From positions 10,126,499-10,190,498 of the forward strand of contig CM026551.1 in NCBI GenBank assembly GCA_015143295.1: a DNA stretch of 64,000 bases, given 5' to 3'. The number at the start of each line of letters is the position of its first letter. Position 1 is the stretch's first letter. Positions 23,901-38,900 of this stretch are shown here, piece after piece. The stretch comes from Tetracentron sinense. Its lineage: Eukaryota; Streptophyta; Magnoliopsida; Trochodendrales; Trochodendraceae. A program made the translations under genes and the position numbers. Below the pieces are notes generated by a model. That model was given only the letters and a program-made list of their open reading frames with translations, did not search any database and was not told where the DNA came from.

Positions 23901-26900
23901 ATTTTGGTGGGGCATTTGATGAGGATGCTATCCGTAATAACTTTGTTTTGATTTATGAGCTTTTGGATGGTATAGTTTCGACCCATACTTTCTTTCATCA
24001 AATAGTGAGGAAATTTAAGTAGTTATGGTTAACCCTTTCCATTTGTGTATTCTAATGTCTTATATCTTATATTCAGTTACAGTATTGTTTATTGTGCACA
24101 GTTCTATGTTGTATTTTAACCATGGACATTTTTTTTGGTATTTCAAAATAGGAAACTCCCCCATAAGCGTAATAAATCTTATTCAATCGCCATTCAATTA
24201 TGCTTGCCGCACTTAATCAGGTTGAGCTTTCCTGATTTCCTGGGATAACTGCTCTATAACGAATAGTGGGTTTAGGTACTTGACCTTTATATTCCTAAAA
24301 TGCATTGGGACTAATCTGTACCATTTGGCCATTATTTGCTGTATACCCAGGGCATAATTCATTACTGCCTAGTTACTGCTGCAGAAGCATGATCATAGGC
24401 ACAATTCATTACTGACTAATAACTAGTTACTGCTGCATAATCATGATCAGATCTTTGATATTAAGCATAATCATGAGAGTGAAAATATGTTTCTTGGTGC
24501 CAATCCGTTGTTGCATTTTGATGATGAAGTTTCTCCTCCACTGCACTGCTCTTCTTTTCTTTCTTTCTTGCATCTTCTGTCGAATAATATTCATTTTATC
24601 ATCATTGAATGCCTTTGTAAATATTGATCAACACTGTTGCCTTTTTATGATTGTATATACAATGAAATCTTTATTTTAGTTCTTCAGTTTAATGTGAATG
24701 TTGGGATTTTTTAGTATGCCCACTGGATATATAGATAATAGACTGCCTCATTTATCATTCAGGTTTATGATTTTGTGAGGTTGTTTCTTTTCTTTTCAGT
24801 CATTCATGTCCCGCCATGCTTGCACTCCACACCGTTTGTGATTGAATGTTTAGTATAGAGTCGGACTACCATTTTTGAGCTCCATAACTTTTCCTGGATT
24901 CTTTAAAGCAGAAGCATGCCCAGTGGACATATAGACTGCCTCATTTATCATTCAGGTTTACGATATAATGTGTTTTGTTTTTGGGTATTTTTTTTCCTTT
25001 TTAGTCATTCAGTTCCCACCATGCTTCCACTCTGCACCATCTGGGAGTGATTGTTTAGTATAGAGTCTAGACTGGCGTTTTTGATTTTCATAAGTTTATT
25101 TTTTCTCGATTTCGTAAATGCTTTATTGTGTCTTGGGGTGGGTCTTCTCTTCTGCAAAGTGGTCCGTTATTTTTCTTCCTTCTTGTGGCATTTGACTTAT
25201 TATGTTTGATACTAGTTTTGTTGTCAATAATATGGACCAAATAAAAGGTCAAATTTCTCTTTGTAGAATTATAAGCATTATGTACATGTATGAATATTTG
25301 ATACTTATCATTCATTATGCAGAAATCATGGACTTTGGTTACCCCCAAAATCTTTCTCCAGAAATTCTGAAGCTTTACATCACCCAGGAAGGAGTCCGCT
25401 CGCCATTCTCTTCCAAGGTTAGATATGTGTGTGAGTTTATATTTAGAATCCAAGGGTCTTAAATTTAGCATGTCTGCAGGTGGTTTCCTAGGACCATAGT
25501 CTCTGACACTTTAGATTGGTTAATCGTTATAAAGATCTAATTTCTCTAGCTTGTAAAGATTACATTGATATCATTTGTTTCTGCCATGCGAAAAATTAAT
25601 AGCCTGCAGACAAACCAGTCCCCAATGCTACTCTACAAGTCACTGGTGCTGTTGGCTGGCGGCGAGAGGGCCTTGTTTATAAGAAGAATGAGGTGATTTT
25701 ACTTTGTTTGTTTTATGAATTTGAGTATTGCAAGGCCATCCTGCCAGATTTTAACACTCAAGTGTTACAGGTATTTCTGGATATTGTGGAAAGTGTTAAT
25801 CTTCTTATGTCTTCAAAAGGTATGTAATTGGTTTCCTAGGTGTTTACTTCTCCTTACAAAATGCATTTCTCTTCGGTCTATGTAAATATTTTGGTGGTTA
25901 TAGGCAGTGTTCTGCGTTGTGATGTGACCGGGAAGATTCTCATGAAGTGCTTCCTCTCTGGAATGCCTGATTTGAAGTTGGGTCTAAATGATAAAATTGG
26001 TCTTGAGAAAGAATCACAACTTAAATCCCGTCCTACCAAAAGGTAGCTTCTGGAGACAACTGTTTCATCCTTCACAATTTACTTTCAAGTTTTTAGCACA
26101 AGTTTTTTGTTACCTTTTTAAAATTTGATTCCTTTTAACAGTGCTGATCTGGTGAGTTCTTTAATTTTTAGCTAAAATTGTGACATTAAATATCTGTTGG
26201 GTCTTGCTAGATTAGGAATGTTGCTTGCTATATAAAGCTAGCATTATGCTTAGCTTGTGCTAATTTCTTCACCTTTTCATTTGGCTGATGCTATGAGATA
26301 TATGTTTTTGGGATGAACTGGAATATTTAATTATTTCTTATGCTGTAAAGGGATTTATGGTAATTTTAACTATAAAGAGTTTAGATATGAGCTGGAGCTC
26401 TACTTCAAAGCAGTTGACAGAGCTCCCCTTTTTCATTGTAAATTTATCGCAGTTTTGTAATTATGAGGGAAATCTTGTTGAAAAACTGTCACTCTATTTC
26501 TCAATGATTACAAAAGTGCCACTGTCCTTTGCTTTGAAATGGAGATCTCTGTCAAATGTTTTGAAGCTGAGCTACGGCTCATTTAAACTGTATGGATGGA
26601 ACATTGGTAATATGTTTATCAAGAGCATGACGTTAGCTTCCCTAATTGCTTTTCCTGCGAATGGTATTCTGAAAAACTTTAGGCCTTATATTGGGGCTCA
26701 AATTTTCTGTCTTGCTCTCCTTGACATTTTCTTATTGGACAAGGGCATAAACGTCTAGTTTCAAGGGATAACGAGTCTCTGTCATCCTCGAGTTGTGAAG
26801 TTTGATCCAAGAATTAGTGACATTCGGTTCAATTCGTCATTTATCTGCCAGATATGAACTTCATTCCTTGCTCGATTGAGTTCATTTGTTTTCTTCATCC

Positions 26901-29900
26901 ATCTTAATTCCTGGATTTTAGATCTTGATACCTTAAATCCATTTTCATTAACTAAACCTCTTTGACGTTTCATCCCTACACAGAAATTTACTTGATCTCA
27001 ATTTCATTGAGGATAGGAAAGTAAAACTTTGTTGCCCATTAAATTAGAAAAACAGCTTAAAGGAGTACCATTCAAGAATTGAATGGTTGACCTTCATCAG
27101 AATGGCTGATTCAACACCTTAAAGACACTAAACAATTTTCACATGTATGTTGTATCTTGTCTTAATTAAGCAAATTCTAAAATTATTATTATTCCAACTC
27201 CAGATATCACTAAATAAAAATTTCTCCCAAAGATATTCATTAAACAACATTCTCAACTCCTAGTGGACTCTATAAATGACTAGTCATGCCAATTTGGCCT
27301 CATAAATGCTCTGTCCCAATTTTCGTGCTGTATGGACGAAAATTTTAAATCCTACTCTCATTTTATTGCAAGTGATATTAATGATTTTCTTGTGTTCTCT
27401 AACAACATGCAGGAACACATCCATCATCTAACAGAATTTGTAAAATTGGTCTAAAAATATGGAATAGGACTCTCTACTGCGACAGATAAATTTCATATTG
27501 CCAAAATAGAAACTGAATTTTTCGAGTCACAATGAAATAAAATGAGATTTATATGTAACCACATGTCATCCAAAAGATTCAAAAATTTCCATCACTGTTT
27601 GAAGATCTAACTTAGTGCTAGAGATTTCTTGGATGCCTTAATAATGTAAGGAATCACATTCCTTCTCTCTCTCACAAAACAAAGGGGTTGCGAGAAGTGA
27701 AAAAGAAATAAAAATGAATACAAAGCCATTCAAGTGGGATATTGAAGTCATTAAAGAAGTTGAAGCTTTAAAAAAAGTTGTAAATCTGCCTCCACTTTAA
27801 CCTGCCTACACGATTGAGTTTGTGCTTATGCAAGCGGTCAATTCAAAAAGCACCAATTAAATAATTGTCTCGCAGAAAAGAGATTCTTTCTGTTGTCAAT
27901 CTTGTACAAAAGTTTCACATATACTTAATTAGTGAACCAAAATTTATTTTATGAATTGATTTATGTAATTTAGACAGCTTTATGAAAAGACCAGTCTAAA
28001 GTAGTGCTAAATTAAAAAATTCGCCTTGTGGCAGGGCATTTTGGCACAATATAAATATATAGTTGAAAGAGTTCCCATAAAAGACCATCATTTTCCAAAT
28101 GCCATGACACGAGAGCTTAAATTGATTCGAACACAACCTCCTCCAAATTTGAGAGTTATTTCCACAAGGCAGTTCAATTGGCGAATATCCAAATATTGAT
28201 CGATTTTCACATGATCAAGAAGGATTAGCTGTATTGTCAATAATCTTAAATGGTCTACACTCAAACTTAAAATACTAAAGTGTTTCATTATGAAAGAGAT
28301 ACTTGACAACAATATGCTATTCAGACGACAACTGTATGCCAATCCAGCCTTAAGGTTACTCTTGAATGTCTTAATTGGAAGTAATTTTTGGGAGCATGCT
28401 ATTTGTAAGTTGTTCCAACGCTTCATTCTTACTAAACATGACATCATTCGAGTATATCAATCATGATGAGAAGGTGGTCGATATAGACAATGAAGGTTCA
28501 AAAAAAGATACTCCATTAGTGAATTATTGAGTGAACTCAGTGATTCGTGCATGCCAAAGGTGTCAAAAAAGGACAAAAGGGTTCTAATTGCATCATTGAC
28601 AATAATATCTTCTGCTATTAGAAGATGGTTGACTTACTTCAAAAGATTCCCTAATAATACGATTGTGAGGTACTATTTCATTTTTTTATTAGGAATCATG
28701 TCAGGAATCTTTTGTTTTATTTGACTATTCTTGTAATCAGTCCTCCAGTGACTTATAGGTTTACTTTGTTAGGAATCTTTTATTTTATTAGTCCTGTTCT
28801 TGACTTTGTGGACTATTTGTAACTTACCTGTTGTTCCAAGGTTTCACCTTTCTATTCAATATATAGAATGGTTTGTTGATTCATTTCAAAGAAATCTATA
28901 AATGGGCAGTTTCACTTTCACCAATGAAGATCACAACAAAGTTTATGCCCTATCTCACATAATTCTTTCTACTTGTGATACTTTTATTCCTGTTTCTAAA
29001 AGAGATTACAAAACATTGAATACTTGAACCTTCGGCGATTGAGATATTTCTAGCAGTGATGCGAAAACCTCAATCCCTGCTCAAGCCTTCATTCCACCCA
29101 AAACTTCATCTAGATTTTCCCTAGTTTAGTTAAATTACCCATTCCTACCACTCTAATATCGTCTTCAATGACTAAAAGTCTTTGGGAATTAGAAGCTGAG
29201 CAAAAGGAAAGAGAAAAAAAGTATGCAGTTATTATAGCTAAGTGTAACTGGATTAGAAGTCTTTCTCTTCACACAATCATGACACAACAGTCAACTTTTG
29301 ATACTAAAAAAAATGGTATCCTCCATCGCCTACAAATGTTGCTTGGAAAAGGCCTATCACTGTATCACAAATAAATGTAACAAAAGGTTTAGTCTTAAAG
29401 CATTGTGTTGCAAATACTTGCAAATGTAGAAATGAGCAAGCAATACAACTTGGAATGCAAAGCAATTGTGGGTGAATTTCTCTCTGTCCCTGAGGCAATG
29501 AGAGCATTTCTATTTATAACCATTACAAGTTATTAAGAGTCCACGAAGTCAAGGACAAGAACTGGACCGATTACAATATTGATCCAAAAATAAAAATTCA
29601 TGACAAAGTAAACCTATAAGTCACTGATGGACTGATTACATGACTTGTTAAATAAAACAAAAGATTCCTGACAAGACTCCTAATAAAGAAAAATGAAAGA
29701 GTACATCTCTATCGTATTAGCGAAGATTATTTTGGAAAAAGTCAATCATCTTCTAATAGGGAAAGATAATTTGGTCGGTGATGCCAACAAAACCCTTTTG
29801 TCCTTCTGTGACACATTTGGGATGCGCAAATCTTATCACTGAGTTCACTCAATAATTCACTACTAGCAATATCTTTTTCTGAACTTTCAATATCTATGTC

Positions 29901-32900
29901 GACCACCTTCTCATCATGATAAACTCAAATGATGTTATGTTCAATAAAATTGAAGCGTTGGAACAACTTACAAAGGGCTTGCTCCCAAAGATTACTTCCA
30001 ATTAAGTCATTAAAGAATGACCTTGAGGCTGAATTTGTGTACAATTGTCGTTTGAATAATATAATGTCATAAATTATCTCTTTTGTGATGAGCCACCTTA
30101 GTATTTTAGGTTCAAGTGTAGACCATTTAAGATTGTTGATGATGCACTTAAAAATCATTCCCGATGAGGTGTAAAAGAGATCTATATTTGGGTATTCGAA
30201 AATTGCTGAACTGCCTTGTGGAAATAACTCTCGAATTTGTTGACATAATCTGATTCTTCGAGTAGAAGTTCTAACTGGCTATAGTTGCCAATTTGGAGGA
30301 GGTTGTGCTCACATCATTTTAAGCTATCGTGTCATGGCATTTAGAAGATGATGGTCTTTTCTGGGAACTCTTTCAACTGTAAATTTATATTGTGCCAAAA
30401 TGAATTGCCACCAGGCAAATCCTTTTAATTTAGCACTACTTTCGACTTGTCTTTTCATATAGCTGGCTAAATTACTTGAACCAGTTCGTAGAATAAATTT
30501 CAGTTCATTGATTAAGTCTATGTGAAACACTTTTATATGCCATTAACAGTAGCAATAATCCCTTTTTCTACGGGCCAGTAATTTAATTGGTGCTCTTTGA
30601 ATAGACTACTTGCATAAGTATAGACTCGTTCGATGTGATCTTCTTTCTTGATTAAGACTGCTGCCCAAGTATCATCTGAGGCATTTGTAGAGATCACAAA
30701 AGGTGCTTGATAGGGAGGTTGAAGTGGAGGTAGATTTATAGCTTCCTTTTTAAAGCTTTAACTTCTGTTGTGACTTTGGGATCCCACTTGAATGACCGTC
30801 TTCATTACTTTTCGCAATCCTTTTATTTTGTGAGGAGATGAGGAATGTGATTCCTTACATAATTGAGGATCCAAGAAATCTTTGGCACTTAGTTAGATAT
30901 TGGGACCTACTTGTTTAATTTTTATGATTGGACTACGGAAAATATACACCGTAAGAATGATGAAAATGAGAGATGACAGTTTGTAAGATGGAATATGCAT
31001 CGAGAAGCAATGGTTGCATAGACAGACTTTGGAAGCAGTTCAAGGGCTTTAATTTTACACACACAACAACGACATTTGATAAATGTGGATCAGCTAATGA
31101 AAATGTAAAGTTAGGTTGCACAGAACATAATCCATCTTTATCCAAATTACCCAAAAATTGACTGGTTAATTCCTTTTCCCATTTGAGAAGGCTAATATCT
31201 AATAGAGAGACAAAATGAGAAGCAGTCTAGCGATAATTAAATTGAGGATGTACTAGAATATCCATTTGAATAATATGCACAAACTTATATTTTTTAATAT
31301 CACAGGTGGAAAAGAAAGGTAAAAATACAAGCTGGACTCCTAATCCTTTTACATGCATAGTAGATTCTACTTGTTTTATGCTACAAAATGTATTAGGTTG
31401 ATATGCACAAACTTATATTTTTTAATATCACAGGTGGAAAAGAAAGGTAAAAATACAAGCCGGACTCCTAATCCTTTTACATGCATAGTAGATTCTACTT
31501 GTTTTATGCTACAAAATGTATTAGGTTGATATAGCGGGTTTTTATGAATTCGTTAGAATTATAATCACCATCACTATCCAGTTTCGGTGATGATAATTCA
31601 TCGAATCTTTAGTGTCATTGGCTCGAATCTGTTTTGGTGCTTGAGTAAGGAATTTTTTTGGCATAATGCCCTTTTTTCTGACAAGAATTCCAGATAAGAT
31701 GTGGGATTGAAGGGTGAGGAGATAGTTGAAAATCTAAGAGAATGAGCTTCAAGAAACTTTGAAAGATCAACCAATTTTCTTAGTTTTCTTCTAGCTAACA
31801 TAAGAATATCAGTTCTTTTTTGGGAAATGGGAAACGGACCGCGTGGTCAGCTTCCAAGCTGACCGAGTGATCTCATTGATCCATGCCCTCCTTTTTAACA
31901 CCTACTAACTATGGTTAGGATTCACTTACCCTTAGGGTTCATCCATCCAACCTTGGTTTATAAAAAAAATAAAAAAATATTTATTATAATTTAGTTAAGC
32001 TCAAAACCATGGTTAAAAAGGGATTTAAAGGGACATGGGAACACTGCAGTCAGCTATGAAGGGGACCTCGCGGTCCCCTTCTCAGGACTCTTCTTTTTTT
32101 TATGTTGTCGAATTGGATTGAACTCTTGTAGTAATTTTGGTGCCTAGTTCAGGCAGCCTCCTGTAATTTTATCTCGACGCTGGGTATTTGTGAGATCGCT
32201 CCACCAATATATTCATTTACTCATAAAAGAGTAACTGAGAGTTCAAACAGTTGTTCATCTGAATAATGTCAAGCTAGATAGGTGCGTTGAATCCAGATGG
32301 GAATGATATCTCCAACCTTGTCAGTTGGTGTGTGGTCCTGAAGAAAGCATTTCAAATCTAGGGACCAAAATGGTCCTCATCCACTCAGAAGAATCAGATT
32401 CAGACGGAGACGATATTTACTATTGGATGAATCCTACCACTTCTTCCAAATCATCAATGCCTTCATTTAGTCATCAGTATTATGATATTGGTGAAGATTA
32501 TTTCTCGGAAACTGCATCATCATTTGAAGATGAAATTCCCAATGAAAGCTTAGCAGACAAGAACAAAATCGATGTTCAAAATAACAGCCCTTTCCAAGTG
32601 ATTTTCGCAGCAGATTCTCTTCAATCATACCTCAACGACCTCAGCAAATATTCCTGAAAAGACATCATACAAATCAAAAAGCTAATTGACTCTGCAAATT
32701 GCATTCTCATACCAAGATCTATTGTCATATATGGTCACGCCAAATGGAATAAATGTGAAATCTTCATTGACACCGGTGGTCCGGCATAAATATCAATTTC
32801 TGCACCACACATATGACGGAGCATTGGATTTATTATTCTGATTGAAGCATGATTCAGACTATGAATGGTTCCCAGAGTATCTCACATTTTGCAATCAATG

Positions 32901-35900
32901 TTCCTATCCGATTGAGCAAGAAAGTCATTGGTCTTGATTTCATTCAACTTAATGATGGTGGTTATGATGCAGGATTTGGATCAATTGCTCTAGACAAGTT
33001 CAGTCCTTATACAATTATCAAAGATATGTTCGTATTTCATGTTACGGAGAATCGCACCAATCTTCAAAATGAAATCCAAGAAGTTCCAGATTCACGAGAT
33101 CCTTCCATCTCAAGGATTATGTTTGCAAACTAAATTAGAAGAGAAGGCAGAAAAATATGCTTTGGTCAAGCACTTCAATGCTGTGTATGAAAAACTCCAG
33201 CCTCATTTCTCTTCTATAACAGTCATCACAGAACATCTTTAAGCCTGCTGTGTTGAATATCCTCAGGACAAATGGAATACAAATTCTCCTATGGCTAAAT
33301 TCCTACAATGCATAATACTCCAGTCCAAATGAGTCCTATCAGGCACAACCTTTATGATGAAAAATTATTTTCTTGTTCCTTTTGTTCAGCTTCTAATTTT
33401 CAAAGATCTTTAGTTATTGAAGACGATATTAGAGTGGTAGTAATAGGTAATTTAGCCGAGTCAGGGAAAAATCCAGATGAAGTTTTGGGTGGAAATGGAA
33501 TGAAGGCTCTAGCAGGGGGTTGAGGTTTTTGGGTAAATATGTCAATCTCCGATTATTACATCATCATCAAAGTATCTTTGTCTAGACTCTAGATGCAAAT
33601 ATTGCCTCCTTGTAATGATAAAATTAGGGTGATTTACTGCTACCACTATTTTAAAGCAAGAATATTAATGTTTCAGTTTTGATTTTGTTTCCTACATGTT
33701 TTTCTCAGATAAACAACTACATCCGAATCCTCCTACTTTTACAAACCCCGAACCTCAATTTCTAAGATTGGCATTATAGCCCTAAATTTATCCTGATACT
33801 TGTCATTAACTACCCTTCGCCGCCTTGATTTCTATTCCAAATACCTAAACCCCATCTTCCTTAATCTACATAAGGTTATTTATGATTTCAATTCTCATGG
33901 ATTCAAAAGTATACAATGAACTCAATGTGGGATGCCTAATTATGTTTATATTTTCTTTTATAACTACTTATCACGAGAAACATCGTTCTAGTAGTTTTAT
34001 TTTGCATAATTTTTTATATGGTGTTCTACTATCGATAATATTCATGTGAAGTATCATGATAATACAGTTCAGATATTTTTGCTTTGCTTTTTCCGACAGA
34101 TTTATGCATTATGCTTCTTTTACTGTTCTCTGAAATATATTGGGCATTTCATCCTGGTCCCTAAAGAGGTGACCTATCTTAAAAATGACTTTTGTAAGCA
34201 TTGTATGTATGGGCGTAAAACTGCTTAACCTGGATTCGTATAGTCATTTTTGGTAATTTACTCCTTCAAACGCTACCTTTTACAGTGGTAAGACTATTGA
34301 GCTTGATGATGTTACTTTCCACCAATGTGTAAATTTGACGAGGTTCAACTCCGAAAAGACCGTTAGTTTCGTGCCACCTGATGGTGAATTTGAATTGATG
34401 AAGTAAGCTCCCCGCACATCTTTATAAGTTAATTTTTTTTTTGAATTTTGGTTAATTCAGCTATTGCAGGATTGAGGTTAGCCATATGGAAGTCAATAAA
34501 GGCATGTAAATATTGTTTCTTTCATAGTCACTTAACAAAATACTTATTTATTCATTTTGTAAACTTTCATCTTTTTTGATAACCATAGAAATTCACTTTT
34601 GGATACGGCATCCTCTTTTCAAAGATATCTGAACTACTAGTTAATTTCAGAAAATGTGAACAGTTGTTATAATTGCTTTCTTGATGGTCTATGTTGGTAC
34701 CATTTTGGTGTATGGAGTACTATTATTTTTTCTTCAAAATTTCTGTTAATACTAGTAGTGGTAAAGGTCACTTAAGATGCTTGGTTTGATATAAATATTA
34801 TTCATACCATTCATAATGACTACTTGTTAAAATCTTGGATTTCACCATTATATTCGAAGTGTTCCAACCTTTTGGGGTTGGCTGTAAGAATCCTGTTCCA
34901 CCTACCAATCTATGCAGGGCCATGCCATCAGCTAGAATGTGTGTTTTAAAATCATTCCTAACTCCAGCCACATCTATTTCAGCATACCCCTCCCTCCCTT
35001 CCTAACTCAATCCACATCTGTTTCAGCATACACCTCCCCATTCTTGAGCCTTCAACATACACCAACTCAGCCTTTCTCACTGATGCTATTATTGGTCTTC
35101 ATTGGACATGTCTATGCCCATCTCATTGAACATGCCTATACCCCTCTCAACCAAGTCTCCTATATTTTATCACCCATTGCTATACTCATATATTCTTATG
35201 TTCGTGCTTAATTTTTGTTTGTCTTTCCACTCATCCATTACAATGCCTTCATCTTAGCTGCTCTCATTCTAGGAACACAACATTGTTAGAATATGTAATT
35301 GAATCCAAGAACTAGGGTTTTGATGAGAAGAGAAGAGAAGAAGAAGAAAAGAAGAAAAGTAGGAAGAATAGAGAGAGCTTAAAACCTAAGCCTCCTCTTT
35401 CTCCTATTATATATATAAGATGGATTACAAGATTAAATAAATGCCCTCACACTACAACATAACATAACCATACTCTTAACACTCCCCCTCAAGCTGGTGC
35501 AAATATGTCTTGCATACCCCGCTTGTTTGTCATGGTGTGAAATTGGGGATTTCCTACTCCCTTGGTCATGATATCCGCAAGTTGGTCCCCTGTTTTTACA
35601 AAAGGAGTACAGATTAGTCCTAGAGCAAGTTTTTCTTTGATGAAGTGTCGGTCGACTTCAATGTGATTAGTTCGGTAATGTTGAACAGGATGGTGGACAA
35701 TGCTAATAGCTGCCTTGTTGTCGCAATACAACCTCATTGGTATCTGAGGACGGAGGCCAAGCTCTTTCAGCAACATCTTCAACCATAAAAGTTCACATAC
35801 ACCATGGGCCATAGATCTGAACTTTGCACTTGATCTAGTAACAACCGCTTGTTTTTTACTCCTCCAGGAGACAAGTTGCCACCTACAAAGGTACAATACC

Positions 35901-38900
35901 CGGATGTCGATCTTCTATTAGATATCGACCCTGCCCAATCAGCATTTGTATATGCCTCAATCCTTATGTGACCATGGGAGGCAAAGAGGAGACCTTTTCC
36001 AGGAGAAGACTTCAAGTATTTGAGAAATCTATACGTAGCCTCCAAGTGAGAGGTCCTGGGAACATACATATACTGACTAACCACACTCACTGCATAGGCT
36101 ATGTCAGGACGTGTGGGGGAGAGGTAGATGAGTCTCCCTACCAGTCTCTGGTATCTTCCTGTATCAGTTAATGAGTCCTCATTGTTGGCCCCAAGTCTAT
36201 GATTTTGCTTAATAGTAGTAGCAATGTGTTTGAATCCCATCGTCCCTGTTTCTTTCAACAGATCAACAACATACTTCCTCTGAGATATGAAGATACCCTT
36301 CTTGGATCTAGCAACCTCAATTCCCAAAAAATATTTTAGTTCGCTCAAATCTTTAATTCCAAACTCCTCTGCAAGGTGATGCTTCAACATTTTCAGCTCT
36401 TCCTAATCATTTCCTATTATAACAATGTCATCAACATAGACTATGAGGGCAGACACTTTGTCTTTGCCTCGACTATGCTTGATGAATAAATTGTGATCAG
36501 TCTGACTGTGCATGTACCTATACTTAAGCATAGCTCTTCAAAATCTATCAAACCATGCTCTCGGGGATTGCTTTAGCCCATACAAGGCTTTCTTCAATTT
36601 GCACACCTTTCCTCAAGCTGTAGAAAACTTGGACCTAGGGGGTGTCCTCATGTACACTACTTCCTCTAGCTCACCATGGAGAAAGACATTTTTTACGTCA
36701 AGTTGTTGTAGCGACCACCCTTGATTGGTAGCAAGGGAGATGAGGACTCGAATTGAATTCATCTTCACAACAAGAGCAAATGTTTCTTGATAATCAACAC
36801 CATACATCTGAGTGTAGCCTTTTGTAACAAGCTTGGCCTTGTACCTTTCTACAAATCCATCAGATTGATGTTTTACAGTGAAGACCATCTTACAACCCAC
36901 AGGCTCTTTTCCTTTTGGTAGGTCAACAAGATCCCATGTAGCATTTTTCTCGAGAGCCTGCATCTCCTCACACATTGCTTCCCTCCATTTAGGAGTGGAT
37001 AGGGCCTTGGGAACACTGCGTGACACAGAAACGGAAGACAAAGACGAGACAAATGCACGATGATATGGAGTTGTAGGTAACAAAGTGGGGAATAGGATGT
37101 TGGGTGCATGTACGAACTCCTTTTCTAATGGCAATAGGAAGGTTAGTATCAGTAACAATGGGAAGCATAAGAGGGGTATCAGTGTTACCTGAGATAGGAG
37201 GATTAGAGGAGGCTTCTTGGCAGGGAAGATGAGGTTATTATCTTATTTGTCTTGAATACACATGCAACTGTTTTTCCTTCTCATTAGGTGCAATTTCATT
37301 CTTCCATGCTTCATCACTCCCAATATCAACTACAAGTATAGGTGAGGAAGAAGACAACTCTTCATCCTGATGCACCCCTTGAAGAGATGTCGTCGGGCCA
37401 GAAAATAAAGGAGTGGTTTCACAGAAAGTAACATCAAGGGACACCAAGCATTTTCGGGACGAAGGATGGTAGCACTTGTACCCTTATTGGTAGAAGAATA
37501 GCCAACAAAGATGCACTTTAAGGCCTTGGGATTAAGTTTGGAGCAGTTAAGACGATAAACATGAACATAACACACACACCCGAACACTTTGGGTGGAATA
37601 GGAAACACGAGAGCTCGTGGAAAAAGGAGATCAAGAGCGGATTTGAAGCCCAACAGCCGAAAAGGCAAACGATTCATGAGAAATGTAGTAATGAGTAAGG
37701 CTTCAGACCAAAAAGAGGATGGAACCTGCATAGTAAAAAGAAGGGAGCGAGTGATCTTTAACAAGTAACAGTTCTTTCTTTCAGCTACACCATTTTGTTG
37801 AGGGGTTTTGACACGCGAAATTTGATGTGCAATCCCATGTGCAGAAAGGTAAGAAGAAAGATCACTAGAAGTGTACTCACCCCCATTATCAGACTGAAGG
37901 ACTTTGATGGGGGTGCCAAACTGAGTGCGAACCATGACATGAAAGGTCTTAAACACATAATACACATCACTTTTTGCTTTCAAAAGATAAACCTAGGTGA
38001 CCTGCAAATGATCATCTACAAAAGTAATAAAGTAAGAGAGATAGTTGGAGATGGATCCCAAACATCAGAGTGAACTATATCAAAAAGAGAACTACTTCGA
38101 TTTCCATGAAATGAGTAAGAAGATCTACAATGTTTTGCAAGTTTACTGGGCTCGCAATGTAAATTTAAAGGTGAAAAAGATACAAAATGGGGAAACATCT
38201 TCTTCAATAACACAAATGAAGGGTGATCCAATATTGATGCCACTGCATCATATCAGTAGCATAAGAGCTACTCCCAAAACAAGACTTAAGAGGCAATTGC
38301 GGTGAATGATCCCGCAGGTGTAAGCCATCTTCATCATGTCCACTGCCAATAGTCCTTGTCACCAGATCCTGAAAGAGACAATGAGTGAGAAAGAATATAA
38401 CACTGCAGTTCAAAGATTTTGTAATACTGCTCATAGACATAAGATTAGTTGCAAAATTAGGAACATGTAAGACAACTTCAAGGGGCATGGAGGAAGTAGC
38501 AACAACACTACCCTTCCCAAAGATAGAAGAAAAAGAACCATCGACAACTTTAACTCTTATCTTTTCTTGAACAAATATGATACGAAGAGAAGAGAGTTGA
38601 CATACCCGTCATGTGATCAGTAGCTCTTGACTCAATGATCCATGAGGGGTTGTTAGTAGAAAGAGAAGCACTGTGTGCAGAAGTTGATGTACCTTAGTGG
38701 GCAAATGAAGAAGCAGCTGTGGAAGGGGTCTCTAACCGAGACATGAAGTGGCGAAGAGCCTAAACCTCCTCTCAGGATAATCCAGAACTGGTGGCGGGTG
38801 CAGATTAGGGATCCGATGATGTAGAACCAACTGAAGCAACTGAGTGGGAAAGGTGCCACCCATGCCCCCAAAACAACCGCCTGAGCGACCCCCACGAATT

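Noticed and set aside
26357-26758. 133-residue open frame in AP2M intron 7, with a short word resembling part of PCNA
   Set aside because: The likeness is limited to a few residues, without the surrounding PCNA motifs.
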